A stretch of DNA of 64,000 bases from Monocercomonoides exilis (taxonomy: Eukaryota > Preaxostyla > Oxymonadida > Polymastigidae). Positions 1-11,750 of the stretch are shown here, in pieces. How positions within the stretch are numbered: the stretch's first letter is position 1; each line of letters begins with the position of its first letter. The notes under the pieces were generated by a model. It had not been told where the DNA came from, ran no database searches, and saw nothing but the letters and a program-made list of their open reading frames with translations. Where the stretch lies: positions 1,612,001-1,676,000 of the forward strand of contig LSRY02000016.1 of the NCBI GenBank assembly GCA_001643675.2, written 5' to 3'. The position numbers and the translations under genes are program-made.

Positions 1-505
1 AAAACAATCAAAATTTTTCTGCAATTAATGAAGAATTACATGAAACAAAATGATTACACATTAATATTTTTCTTATTCCTTTTCAAATATTTCCTTTTAG
101 CTTTTTCCATTTCATTATCTGTATTTTCATCCAATCTTTTAAAAAGTTTCAAAAAGAAATACAAACAATTCAATTCTTAAACGTGCCATTCAGTTATTAA
201 GTGTTAATTACAGAAGTTTTTTTAAAAAAAAGTGTCGACCGCGCAACTTTCAAATTAGTCTTCAACTTCAATAGCACTGCTAACCACTGCATTTCTCAAG
301 GAATAAATGAAAATTCAGTTAATTTCTCGGTGACAATTCTTCGCAAATAGAAAGACCTGAAAAACGCTGCAAATAAATCCAACTTATTATTCATTTGCAG
401 TTTTCACTAAAACAGAAAATTTTTAAGTGTTCGGAGATATCTAACATAAGCTATTCCTTCGTTTGCTTCTTTTCTCTACCAACGAATACACTTTGTCAAT
501 TCTTC

Positions 506-540
<35 letters not shown>

Positions 541-928
541 CTTTTGCAAAACGCACCTCATTCACAACAACACCTTCCAGCTATCTTTTCATGAAAAATC
601 CGTCAGTCAAAAACTTCAAAACTGATTGATAAGCAAATTGTGCATTTTGTGATGCCATTGATAATATTCGATGATTTCAGTTTTTTCCTTCAAATGCACT
701 TCCTGCGACACAGGTTTTTTTTAATGAGAAAAAAATTATTAAACTGAAATTTTTAACATAATAAAACACTTCATATCTCCTAATATAAGTCAAAGCCAGT
801 AATGCCATTTTATCTTCTTTCTTTGCTTATTTGTTATCTTCCTTGCTTGATGCTGCTTTCATAAGATATGGAACGCAAATTGATAGCAATTCCGATGATG
901 TGGAAAAGCTGATCAAAAGAAGGCATTC
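1..928. other. AT-rich stretch without a recognisable gene
   Basis: I see no supportable gene. It holds a poly-T run near 507-538 and short open frames dominated by Phe/Ser codons that arise from the T-rich composition. The left edge of the window may cut a feature that lies outside. Confidence 0.6.
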
Positions 929-1261
929 TCAAACATTAACAACAATCTTTTCATCCTTTTCTTCTTTTTTCTGATCTTCTTCAACAATCATCTTCTCAAA
1001 TCTTTTGTTCAACAGAGAATTACTTAAACGATATCTCCATATGCCTTTCATTTCAATCCAATATGCAATATGCTCAATAAACATTTGAGCATTTTCCTTT
1101 CGCATTTTCTTTTCTTCGATCATTTTGTCTCTTTCGTTGAAAAACTTCACTGAAAAAACGAATTTTAACTCTTCTTTATTCATTTCACTAATGAGTTTGC
1201 CAGTTTCTCCGATTTTCTTTTTCTGTTCACATTCATTGTAATGCTCCAGTTCAGTTAACAA
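929..1261 (-). pseudogene. Fragment of a lineage-specific Glu/Lys-rich family (copy 1)
   Basis: An open frame of about 110 residues without a convincing start. It aligns by eye with the frame beginning near 2160 on the plus strand. Both share the pattern LEH..E.EQK.K, then M.KEE...VF, then KMIEEK and a final EN......H block. Predicted structure is helical and charged. Copy 1 stops after a KKEEKDEK segment, so it looks truncated. It lies just outside the left terminus of the 1649-4911 element. I recall a multicopy family of this kind in oxymonads but cannot verify it here; function unknown. Confidence 0.5.
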
Positions 1262-1692
1262 TTATTCAATAGATAATTAATAATAAAATGCAATTAACAG
1301 GAAATCAAACATATCGACATGGGCTGACTGAGATATTGTTTGATGGCATTCAATTTGTCCACTTTTTCAAAATTATCAAAGCAACGAAACTGCACAACGT
1401 TTGTTAATCTTATAGAGAAAACAAAAAGATGAAAAAATAATATTTTTAATGCGATTCAAACCAATAAAATTTATAACAATATCAATTTTCACACAATTCT
1501 GTTAAAAAATCTGTGTGCTTATCGGTATATATATAAAGAAACTCGTTTTATCACTTGAATCATGTTGTTATGGGATCTCATGATCAATTATTAAAAATCT
1601 CAAAAAGACATTATTTGAGAACATTTTTGTTGATATAATATTTTCATTTAGACCTGTGCGACACGACATGCAAATTTTTGTTGCTGTCGGTC

Positions 1693-1696
<4 letters not shown>

Positions 1697-1751
<55 letters not shown>
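1697..1751 (+). repeat. Long poly-A tract
   Basis: An almost uninterrupted run of about 55 adenines directly inside the left terminus of the 1649-4911 element. It could be a retroposed poly-A tail or simple slippage. No retroposed gene abuts it on the side expected for a tail. Confidence 0.85.
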
Positions 1752-1755
<4 letters not shown>

Positions 1756-2159
1756 TAAATTTGAGTTATGAAATCGCTTATGTTGCATGAAATAATTTTA
1801 TCAAGTTAATATTTAATTTTTAAAATTTTATTTCAATCATTTGATCATATTATCCATTATTATATTATTGGATTCATTAAACATAATTTTCCAAATAAAG
1901 AGTTGTTAATCATATTTATCCTTTAATGAATAGTGCTAACACTAACGTTGTAATGAGTAATATTCTATTCGATTAATCTTTTATTCATGAAATCCAAACA
2001 TGTTCAAATACATTATTTACGAAAAAATTATATCGTTTCCTGAATGAAATCAATGACGAAAATGCAAACAATATATGCCAAAGTAAAATTCAATGGTTAA
2101 CATTCATTGTTGCTATTGACTTTTTGATTGTTGTGTTTCTTTCTTTGTTTTTTTATTCA

Positions 2160-3060
2160 GAATTGAATCTTGAGCTTGAACATTGTGCTGAGGATGAACA
2201 GAAGCAGAAGAACGAAGAAATGAATGAAGTGATTGATGGAATGGGAAAAGAAGAAATAGAATCAGTATTCACAAAAGAACTGTTCGATAAAATAAACAAA
2301 ATGATTGAAGAAAAGGAAATATGTATGGAAAATACGTTTGTGTTGCTGAAGCACTGAGATATTGCAATTTCATGAAAGATATGCGGATTAGTGGCTTGAG
2401 AAAGTCTTTGTGGAACAAAAGATTGAAGAGATGATCAAAATTGAAGGAAAGAAGTGAAAGGAAGAAGGACATGAAATGCTTTTGGTTGATCTTTGTGAAT
2501 GCTATCATTTATTGAGCTCCTGTATTTCTCAGGAATTGCTTTCAATTTGCACGTCACACCTTCAAAAACTTGCACTGTATAAAGATGAAAGCGAGGAAGT
2601 TCCAAAAGAAGTGGAAATGGCTTTGCTGGCTTTGAAAATTCACGGGATGTGGAAGGTGTGAATATTTCTGTTTCCATTTTGATGTTAAAGATTTTTCTTC
2701 ATTTATTGTCAAACTGGAAGTCAAAAAAGATTTGTTTTTGAATGATACGAAAGAAATTATTCGATATCATCAGGAGCATCGCAATTTGAGGAGACTTGTT
2801 TATCAATCTGCTTGGCAGTTTTTTATAAGTAGATTATTCAATGACAGCAGCTTAATGGGAGTGATTGTGAACGAGCTGCATTGTGTGCAAGAGGCAGCAA
2901 GAGAGTTGGAAGAGCTGAAAAAGTGTGTTTATTGAAAGAGAAAGAAAGGAGAGGAAGAAAGAAACGAAATTCAAGCAGAGTTTGTTTTGATGAGTGGATC
3001 CAAGCATTGCCATCCCACTCCCCCTCATATGCCACATGTGGAATAATAAATCAACAACAT
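2160..3060 (+). pseudogene. Decayed gene of the same Glu/Lys-rich family (copy 2)
   Basis: Successive frames on the plus strand read like one protein broken by stops and frameshifts. The first segment, 2160-2357, matches copy 1 at 929-1261. The next, 2476-2661, contains LVDLCECYHLL and a KEVEMALLAL block. A third, about 2735-2935, contains EIIRYHQEHRNLRRL and AARELEEL. At least two stops and frame changes separate the segments, so this is a pseudogene rather than an intron-split gene: I found no GT-AG pairs that repair all breaks. It looks like an alpha-helical repeat protein. Function is unknown. Confidence 0.55.
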
Positions 3061-3065
3061 TCATG

Positions 3066-4896
3066 AGTGGCATTACACAAGTATTTCGTGCCGTCCGGAA
3101 TAATTGCACAGAAATATTGAGAAGATAAGTAAAATGCTTGGAAAAATGAAGAAAGATGCTAAAAAGTTATCACCAAAAAGAAGGTAATGTTTTTTATGTT
3201 TTGTGAGTAATGTAGTTATTATTGATAGTTGAACCTGACCAATTTTTTGGTGATCATCAATGGAAACGTTTTGTAATTTGTGACTTTTAAAGAATATTTT
3301 AATGTGTCATTTCATAAAATAAAAACCAAGCGTATTTGATAATTCCATTGTTCTTTTCTTGTTTCTATTTCTCAAAATGAAGTGAAACATTAACAGTGAA
3401 ACTTGTTAAAAATGAAATGCAAACTTTTATTATCTATTTTCTTTTCATTATTTATTTCTGATTTCTTCTTTAACAAGATCCATTTCGAATTCAAAAATTT
3501 TTCTATCATCTCAAGCTTATTTTTATTTTCTTTCATAAAAATTCATATTCCATTTTGCTTCCTTTCCTTTGCATTTTCGAGACTTTCAGGTTTTCTTCAG
3601 GCTTTTTCATCAGCTTTCTTGCTATCTTCGAATGTTCTTTGAATGGACGGACAGAACGAAAGCAAGAACGACTACAATCATAAAAAGAAAAAATGATGAT
3701 CTCATAAAGAAGAGCGTTTGTTAATAAAGAATCAAGAACAGTAAAAATAAATGAATGATCAAAATGGAAAAAAAATCACAAGAATCAGACTTTATAAACA
3801 AAAGTGATTTTTAGATTTTACACAACAGCAAGCTTTTTCAATTCCAATGCACACAAACAAGTTCCGTTTCTCACTTGTCAGATGAAAAACAAAGACTGTG
3901 AAAATACAATAAACACGACATTTTCTTCCAATTGAACTGTTGATTTTAAATTTCTTCAAATGAGAAGTTTCTCACACATGAAAAAAAATGAAAGTCCAAT
4001 CCATCAAGCTATAATTGTGATAATTTTTGTATTGTTCAATCTCCAATTTTTTTCCATTTTCATCTGTCTCGTAAATTGATTTAATCTGTAAACAATTGAA
4101 AAGGAATAATTATGACTGATATTATTTTCTATTTGAAAAAAAGAAAGAATTCCACAATATCATGAATAAATAATGAAATATTCAAAATGAATTACAAGAA
4201 AAAGCATAACTGGTTTCTTGTTTTGCTTTGCTGAGTTTGTTTTAGTAAATAAAACGATAAATTACACAGCCAAGTTTGTTTGAAGTTATTGTGCTCATTT
4301 CTTTGATTAAAAAAATGAATTCTGAAAAATGAAAAGAAAAATTATGGATTATTCTTCATGTGAAATGAAATAAACAACATTTCATAAGCCAAACCTATTA
4401 ATAAGATCTTCTGATTGTTTTTCGAACAGTAACGCTTCTTTGACTTTTGGTGACGTCAGTGACAGTCACGACTTCCAGTGGCAAAAAAATAATCCATGTT
4501 TCACAGATCTTGTCGGTGAAAAATAAATTTTGGAACATTTGATAAATTGAATTTTCAAAAATATTGCAAAAATATTTTAATATTTCTTTATCATATATTT
4601 TTTTGCATGTTTGACAAAGAAAAAAACACCATTAATTTCTTTTCTTCTCTTTCTGTTTTCTTTCTTTCTTTCATTTTGTTTAAACAAATATTTCCTGCCA
4701 TGTTCCAACAAAATTTTCTAATTTTGTTGGAAAATGAAACATTCTGTCAATTATTTGAAGAAAAATTATTAGCATATTTTATTTTTCTATTCGAAAAAAC
4801 TCTCAGAAAAATGAAATAAATAAAAAAATAATGGTTGTGATCAGTTAAAATTGCCCTGTCGGTCACCTTTGTCAGTAACTGACAAAATTTGCCACT
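3066..4896. other. Internal part of the TIR element, no gene recognised
   Basis: AT-rich sequence with short hydrophobic open frames (for example 3403-3642 and 4547-4819) that show no family pattern. Near 4446-4475 lies a self-complementary GTGACGTCAGTGACAGTCAC-like stretch. It resembles the subterminal GTCAGTTACTGACAAAGGTGACC at the right end, so subterminal repeats are possible. Confidence 0.45.
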
Positions 4897-5450
4897 TGTC
4901 GCACAGGTCTATTTTCATTGTTTTTTTTTTTAATAGAAAGTACTTTTTTTTTCTTTTTTTTTTATTTTTTCTTTTTTTTGACTGAAGTGGAAAACTTGTG
5001 ACGTACGTGACGAATTTTTTTTCTCACGTCACCCATAGCTAATTTTTTGTTCTCGAACATTGCCTTTTTTGCATTTTGCATTGAATTTGTCTTTTCGTTA
5101 CAAATGAACTTGTTTGAACATAAAAACTTATTTTTTATCAACGTCCAGAAAAAAATTAGGATTTCAAAAAAAATCTCCCACTTATTATTAAAAACTAATC
5201 TAATTGAGTTGTTTGAAACAAAAAACATTCGTAAAATAAAGATTTATGGCTGAATCTTAGAAGGTGTTGAAATTATAATATTTTGGTATTATTCACAAAA
5301 AGGTTGACAAATTGAACCCCGATTTTTGTTATTTGTGAATAAACATGAAATTCTTGATTTTTCAGAAAAAAAATCATCATCATGGAAATTGTTTTATTTT
5401 CAACTAATTTCACATCTCATTGTAAGATTACACAAAGCTCAATAAAAATA

Positions 5451-5657
5451 TGGCTGATCCTTTTTGAAATCAAACTTTCGTTCGAGTTTTGATCAAAAAA
5501 TTTATCTCAATGGGATTTTGAAAAAAGATGAGTTGAAACATGAAACACTAATCGTTGATGATATTGCTATTAAAGAATCAAATTTTTTCAAAATCCCATT
5601 GAGATTAAATTTTTGATCATAACTCGAACGAAAGTTTGATTTCAAAAAGGATCAGCC
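5451..5657. repeat. Foldback hairpin element (77-nt arms)
   Basis: 5451-5528 and 5581-5657 are near-perfect reverse complements. Each carries GGCTGATCCTTTTTGAAATC at the outside and ATCTCAATGGGATTTTGAAA toward the loop. The loop is about 50 nt. Transcribed, it would form a long stem. No coding content. Confidence 0.8.
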
Positions 5658-5913
5658 AAAAAAAAAACCAAATTATCAATAACCCTAAGAAAAGACTAGT
5701 GGGTTAGATCAGTTGGTAACAGGATATTTGAATAAAACACAAGCTTCTTGAAACTACTTGTTATAATGCGAGAGAATGAGAAAAATTGTAACGAATCGAA
5801 AAGGCTATTGAATTACATTTTTTGAAAAGCTTTATTCTTGTATTTTCGATAAAGATCTCAAAAACAAATTTATTTTTTAATTGAAAAGTTTTCATATAAA
5901 AGTTGCTTATAAA

Positions 5914-6421
5914 TGTGGGTGATAATTTTTGAAATCATATTTTTTCATTCAAAAATTTCGACAAGAAAATTTCACTTGGGTGATTCTTTTTGAAAAGTCG
6001 CAAATGTTTAATTTTCAAACAAATCACAAATTTCATGTTTTGCTCAAATTTTTGTTGGCATAGACCAAACTTCACTTATATATAATCTATTTCTGGATAA
6101 TGCTATTTCAGACATTCTTGAGGAGATTTGTGAGCTGAAACAGAAATTTGAGCAAAATATGGAATTTTTGATTTATTTGAAAATTAAACATTTGCGACTT
6201 TTCAAAAAGAATTACCCACTTGACTATTCACAATAGAATAGTGTAATGTTAAAAGGCTTCTGATACATACTTTTTTCTTTATTTCAACTTTAACATTTGT
6301 TTTTGAAATGGTTTAAATGAAATTTGTTATTAAAATACAAAATCTATATACAATGACAAATAACCTTTGAAAAACCAACACCCCGAAAAAAGTTATGATT
6401 TCGAAAATAATCACCCATATT
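5914..6421. mobile_element. Family A miniature inverted-repeat element
   Basis: The left end 5915-5940 (GTGGGTGATAATTTTTGAAA onward) is the reverse complement of the right end 6395-6420. The same terminus recurs at 29010, 30707 and 56790, which defines a dispersed family here. A second hairpin element (5975-6222) sits inside it. No coding capacity. Confidence 0.65.
5975..6222. mobile_element. Family B hairpin element nested in family A
   Basis: 5976-6057 and 6143-6220 are inverted copies of a sequence containing TTTTTGAAAAGTCGCAAATG and a TTTTGCTCAAATTTTTGTT segment. A second copy of the same hairpin lies at 29871-30121. Its placement inside a family A element suggests insertion of B into A or a composite repeat. 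Confidence 0.65.
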
Positions 6422-6712
6422 TGAATTAAAACGAACTGAAAATCAAAAGAAATTGTGAAAACATTGGAAATATGACATCAATGCAAATTAAATGAAAACT
6501 AACTTTTCAATATAATTCACAACCTTCGAATATTAATAATAAAAATAATTTTTGAAAGCAAATATCTCTTCATCATTCTCAATTACAATCCAAGAAATGA
6601 GCAATCGAAGCAAATTTATTTTTATTGTTTTTATCTTGATTAAACGTAAAAAAGATCAAAAGCATAAAATTGTGAAAAGAAGGAAAACCGTTTCTTGCTC
6701 ATTTACGCTTCA
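6422..6712. other. AT-rich spacer
   Basis: Spacer downstream of the importin-alpha stop codon. No gene or repeat recognised. Confidence 0.5.
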
Positions 6713-9700
6713 TCACAACTTTGTTACTATTTCCCAAAGCTTTGATAAAGAACAAAGAACAAAATGAAGATTGTGAGATCTCTGATCAGAAATAGCAGAA
6801 AGAAAAGAAGGAAACTCTTTTTCATCAAGCCAAGAGCAGATAGGCAGGCTTGGCAGCTCCTCAAGCTCCAACGAAGCTGCGGCTTTACTGAGAAATGGAT
6901 TGGCCAATCGTGAATGCGAACCAGAAGTTACAGAAGAATTGACAACAGATTGATATAACAACGAATTTTCAGATGCCATAGAGAAAGCAGATTGAATAAG
7001 AGGCAAAGCAGAATGCTGCTGTTTCAAAGACTCAGAACTCAAATTCATGCCGCTTTCTCCAACCTCACAATTTTGTCTCGCAGAAAACGAAATCTGCGCA
7101 GGAAAAGAAGATGACGAAGAAGTGTACGCAAAGTTGCATGTGGATGTTGTAAAAGGTGGGATAACTTGAGGTAAAGGAGTCGATTGAGAAGCTCGTAAGT
7201 TCGGAACAGCTCTTTCTGGGTTCGTTTTGGTTTTGTTTACGAATTCTGAATAATCTTGATTTTGAACAGCATTTGTGAAATCCATTCCCTCATCCTTTTT
7301 TACATTATCAATATCAATATCATCATCAAATTCCAAGCAACCATCATCTTCTTTATCCATTTCTCCTTCAACATCCAATGAGTCAAAATGCATTTTTTGC
7401 TGATCGTTGCATATTAACTCAAAATAATTTGTTTCTGTTGCACTTGCCTTCTTTATGGCATTTGAGTTTCTTTCTCTGATCCTTTTCGCTTTCGATGCAA
7501 TCAATGAATATTTCAGGAGTTTTTCAATCGCGCTGCAAATCAGATACAATTTTTCTTCATCTTTTAAAACAAAGTATTTTTTCAAAAGAGCACAAAAATC
7601 ATCCACAAGAGCCTTTCCAATGAGCAAAGACCCACAGGAGAAGTGAGAATTTGCAAAGTTTTTCGCAGAAGGTGACAAAGTGTCAGAGATGTTGACTGCA
7701 GAAATGGGTGAAGAAGACGAAGAAGATGGTGACGAAGAAGAAGAAGATGATGATGATGAAAAAGGAGAAAGAGCCAAAGGAAGAGGCGAGTCTACCCTGT
7801 TCATAGTCATAAGTGGAAAAGGAGCAGGCGAAGATGGGGCAGTTGAAAATGATTGATACCCTTGAGCAGAATCAAAGTGGGGAAGAAGCAGCGTGGTTGG
7901 GGTAGCAACGGGGGTGACAGGTAGAGAGGAGAGCAAAGAAGGAGTGAAATCCCTATTTGGTGTTAATTGAGGTGAGATTGTGTTGCATGCTTGTGCTTCG
8001 AATGAATTGGGAATATGAGGCGTTTGCTGGCTTGACTGCTGAGGTGAGTATTTTTGTTGAATCATTCGAAATGAAGAGAAAGAAGGACCGAGAATGGGCT
8101 GCATAGCAAATAGAGAAGAGAAAATGAAAAACATTTGTTGAACAAACAAAATACATTTTTTTTTTTTTGAAAAGATAAAAATGTCAAAAATATTTAAAAA
8201 TATTATCTATAAAAATGATCAAAGCTATTTCTCAAAATTCGAATTAAAGCTTAAATAAAAAATGTGAGAAAGCCAAACTCCACATACAAATAAATGAGAT
8301 TTCTCACTTTCCTCCTGTGCACATTTTTGATTAACAGCTGAAGAAAGCATCTTTCCAACCTCAAACGGAGGAGCAGCAAGCAGCGTTGTTATTGTCCTCA
8401 GCAGCTCCACTATTAGAATCTGTCTGCTTCGTTGTAATCCGATTGAATCCACTGAACTTAAACAAGAATTTTTTTTGTTTGAATTTGGTTTTGTTTTGCG
8501 TGTAGAATTCGAAGAATTTGATGCTAATGCTTCATTTGGCTTTAGCATGCTATTTAATTGCCCATTTTCTTCCCTTTCATCAATCGTGCTGTAATTGCTT
8601 TCATTTTCAGCGAATGGATGTGTGCTAAGATCTCCTTCTTTTCCATCATCATCACCATCATCATCGTCGCATTCATCATTATCATCATCGCCTTCTTCTT
8701 CTTCTCTATCATCTTGTAAGTCAAACTGCAAATATGATCTGTCAATTCTATCTTCTCCTTCATTAACTTCATTCTCCTCCTTGTTGTCGTCCAAGCAGCA
8801 AGTCCTCTCTTCATCACATGTTTGCTCACATCCATCATTTTCTTGTTTCCATTCATCCCTTTCTCCTCTAATTGCATCATCAAAAGACATTTCATCAAAG
8901 GAATGGAGCAACTGTGCGATTCTTCCTGGAATTTCTGTTCTGATCACTGATTTGGCATTGTCTGAAGAAGAAGATGCAATGTTGTTGAATGTCATGCAAA
9001 GCTTTTATTTTAAAAAAAGATTGAAGAAAACAAAACAGTTATTGACATAAATAAGTAAATAAATAAAAATTTTATAATCCAAATATAAAAATGATAAAAT
9101 ATAATTAAAAAAATGTTGAAACTATGGGGAAAAAAATTACATATTGTTAACAGAAAAAAATTTTTTTCTTCATATTCAAAAAAAAAAAAAAAAAAAAACA
9201 ATGTTCACATAAACACATAGAAAAGCACACTAAAGAAAGGATAGTTGGAGAAGACGAGCTGGAGAAAAGAGATGTCAGCGAAGAAAAGCAATTGGAGTTG
9301 GACAGCACATTAATTGAAGCACCTTCACATTTGGATAGTTCGAACAGAAGAGATACACAAGGCTTAACAACAGAAAAAGGCTGATTCCTTGAAAAAACAT
9401 AAAGAACATTTTTCAATAAAATTATAAATTAAATATATATACATATTGAGGAAGAACGGAAAAAATTGATGGGGGAAAAAAAATAAGAATAAGAATAATA
9501 TTAGTGAATCATCAAACTCTAATAAACCAGCCACAGTTTCGACAGCATCCTTGACAAGATTCGCAAAGCTATCGCTTCCTTTCATTGTAGCTGAAATTGC
9601 ATTGTTCTGAGAAAAGACTGAAGCCATCCCACGGCAGCAGTATGAAAGAGAGGATGAAAGAGACAATGAGGAAGGGATGGCCATTGAAATGTTAGAATTA

Positions 9701-10468
9701 TGAAGAGAAGAAGAAGAAGAAGAAGAAGAAGATAAAGAAGAAGAAGAATGAGGAGGAGGAGAAGAAGATGATGATGATGAAATGAAAGAGGAAGAAAGAG
9801 GTGATGTTGATGAGAGTGGAGAATGTGAACGTAAAGGAGAAGTGAATGAAATGGCTGGTGAAGTGAAATGAGATGGCATTTGAACAAACGAATTATGCAT
9901 TTTTTGCACATTTGTGTCGAAAATGATGCTGTTTGCTTCTTCGACATTGGCTTTTCCAGCACTTTTTTGATTGAACTTTGATGAAGATTGAATCTTTTGT
10001 AGGTTATTTAGAGATTTTATTGAAAACAGAAAGATGGGAAGAGAAGAAGCAGAAACTGAGAAAGATGAAGGAGGGGCCACGAGACAAGAAAGCGAAAATA
10101 GCAAAGCCGAAGTGAGTGAATTGAAAGTGAAAGAGGCAGAAGAATGAAGAGGATACGAAAAGGAGGAGAGGAACGAATAGCACGAATCCAGCTGTGTTTC
10201 TGATAGACTTGATGAAATTGATGGGTTTTGAAAGGAAGTTGGAAGAATGGCATTTTGACGTGAAGGAAACAATGAGGAATGAATTTGAGATGGCAGTATG
10301 GCAGATGAACTGGCAATAAGTGACTGAATGTCAGATGGTTGGAGTTCAGACAGAAACCGAAAAATCAAATGGGAAATGCTTCCATCAGCTATAAGCGCCT
10401 CTTTGCATGCTTTGGATTTCAAGCTGATGTAACTAAACAACAATTATGACAAAAAAAAAAAAAAAAAA

Positions 10469-10511
<43 letters not shown>

Positions 10512-11539
10512 GAAAGAAAATAGGAATAAAAAAAATTCAGGGAAGATAAAAAAATTTTGTAATTTGGAAAAAATAAAGGAGAAGCAATGGATGATATTCA
10601 AACCCAATCAGATTTAATGCGCAAGTTGCAATTTCATTTGATGGAGACTAATAAAAATAAATTCAAAGGTAGAAAAATAAGAAATAATTTTTAAAAATAA
10701 AAAATAAAATAAAATAATTTCGAACAGATATCAGCGAAGAAATGGTCCGGCAGCCATTGATTCGTGCGACAGAATCGCAAAATCTTGTGTCCATCTCAAA
10801 TATTAGTTTTAGGCAACCAAGAGCATGAAGCTAAATATAATTTATTGAAAAATATATAAAATGTTTGAAAAAATAATGAATAGATTTTGATAGAAATTAC
10901 TTGGTAACGATGTTAGAAACAAACCTGCATGGCTTTCGCAGAAGTTGGATAAAGTTGATTAATCAGACATGGAATACAACCATGATCAACAGCTAATTGA
11001 ACATAAGGCAAATAATCTTCAAATATAATATGAAAATACTAAAACAATAAAAAAATGTTTATCAAACAAGTTAACAAAATGCATCGAAGAGAATCGCAAG
11101 AATCTGCAATAGTGGATGGGATGCAGGAATTCATTCCATCAATATATCTTTGAAGATTTTCCACCTTAACAAAATTAAACATTTTTAGTCGGTTATGTGC
11201 AAAAAATTTATTCAAATGAAATCGAAATTTTAATATGATTTGCTAGCATAAGAGGAAATAATCAAAAACCATTTCAACTATTCGAGGATCAGTTGCAGAA
11301 ATATATGCGTTTTTTGTTTTGAGCCTCTTCGACGACAAAAAGTCGGTTCTTTTTGTCCTTCTTAAGTATTCGAATTGCTGATTGCTATTCTTCCTTATAT
11401 CAGTGTTATCAATTTCTGTGAAATTTTTCAACGAAAGGAAAATTATAAACAATAACAAAGTATTGGTGCAACTCGCAAAACCTCCTTCTAATGTTTTAAA
11501 TCTTTTTTCTTCACGATAGTCTCTTCTCCATTCAAACAT
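6713..11539 (-). CDS. Importin-alpha (karyopherin alpha) with large insertions
   Basis: Nuclear import adaptor that recognises nuclear localisation signals and binds importin-beta. Ten exons in the model: 11539-11482, 11415-11270, 11164-11068, 11016-10925, 10830-10726, 10647-10604, 10432-9535, 9380-9231, 9001-8288, 8098-6713. Phases close and give 1,229 residues, against about 550 for the family. Residues 1-55 look like an importin-beta-binding domain (MFEWRRDYREEKRFK, then RRTKRTDFLSSKRLK). Helical armadillo segments follow, for example VDHGCIPCLI, ATCALNLIG and SLLCMTFNNIAS. Residues about 930-1010 match the C-terminal ARM region. Long Ser-rich and Asp/Glu-rich inserts lie in exons 7, 9 and 10. 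The ATG at 11539 directly opens the basic N-terminus. Family assignment is fairly firm; individual ARM limits are not. Confidence 0.75.
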
Positions 11540-11750
11540 TCCACAAAATATAAACAAAATATTTAATTATACTTCATATGATCAATCTATTTTGATGAAA
11601 ACATTTGTAACGAAAAAATGAATAACGAAACATATAATAACAAATAAAACGAAGAAAATATATCAGAACTCGGAAATTTCCAAGAATTCCTATTTCATGA
11701 CAATTCAACACTTATAAAAATTTTTAACAAGAAACAAAATTTATCAAAAT

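Larger units (their letters stand above)
1649..4911. mobile_element. Terminal-inverted-repeat element with 8-bp target duplication
   Basis: The left end 1649-1663 reads TAGACCTGTGCGACA. The right end 4897-4911 is its exact reverse complement. The inner parts of the termini remain related: both contain GCAAATTTT and GTCGGTCA or its complement. The element is flanked by TTTTCATT at 1641-1648 and again at 4912-4919, which fits an 8-bp target-site duplication as made by hAT- or Merlin-type transposases. No transposase was recognised inside, so it would be non-autonomous. It contains a long poly-A run and decayed gene fragments. The superfamily is not determined. Confidence 0.6.

Noticed and set aside
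395-625. Possible small membrane protein rich in Phe
   Set aside because: It is translated from a poly-T run; no start context and no conserved feature.
1697-1751. Retrotransposon poly-A tail
   Set aside because: No reverse-transcriptase frame or retroposed gene ends at it; slippage inside the TIR element explains it as well.
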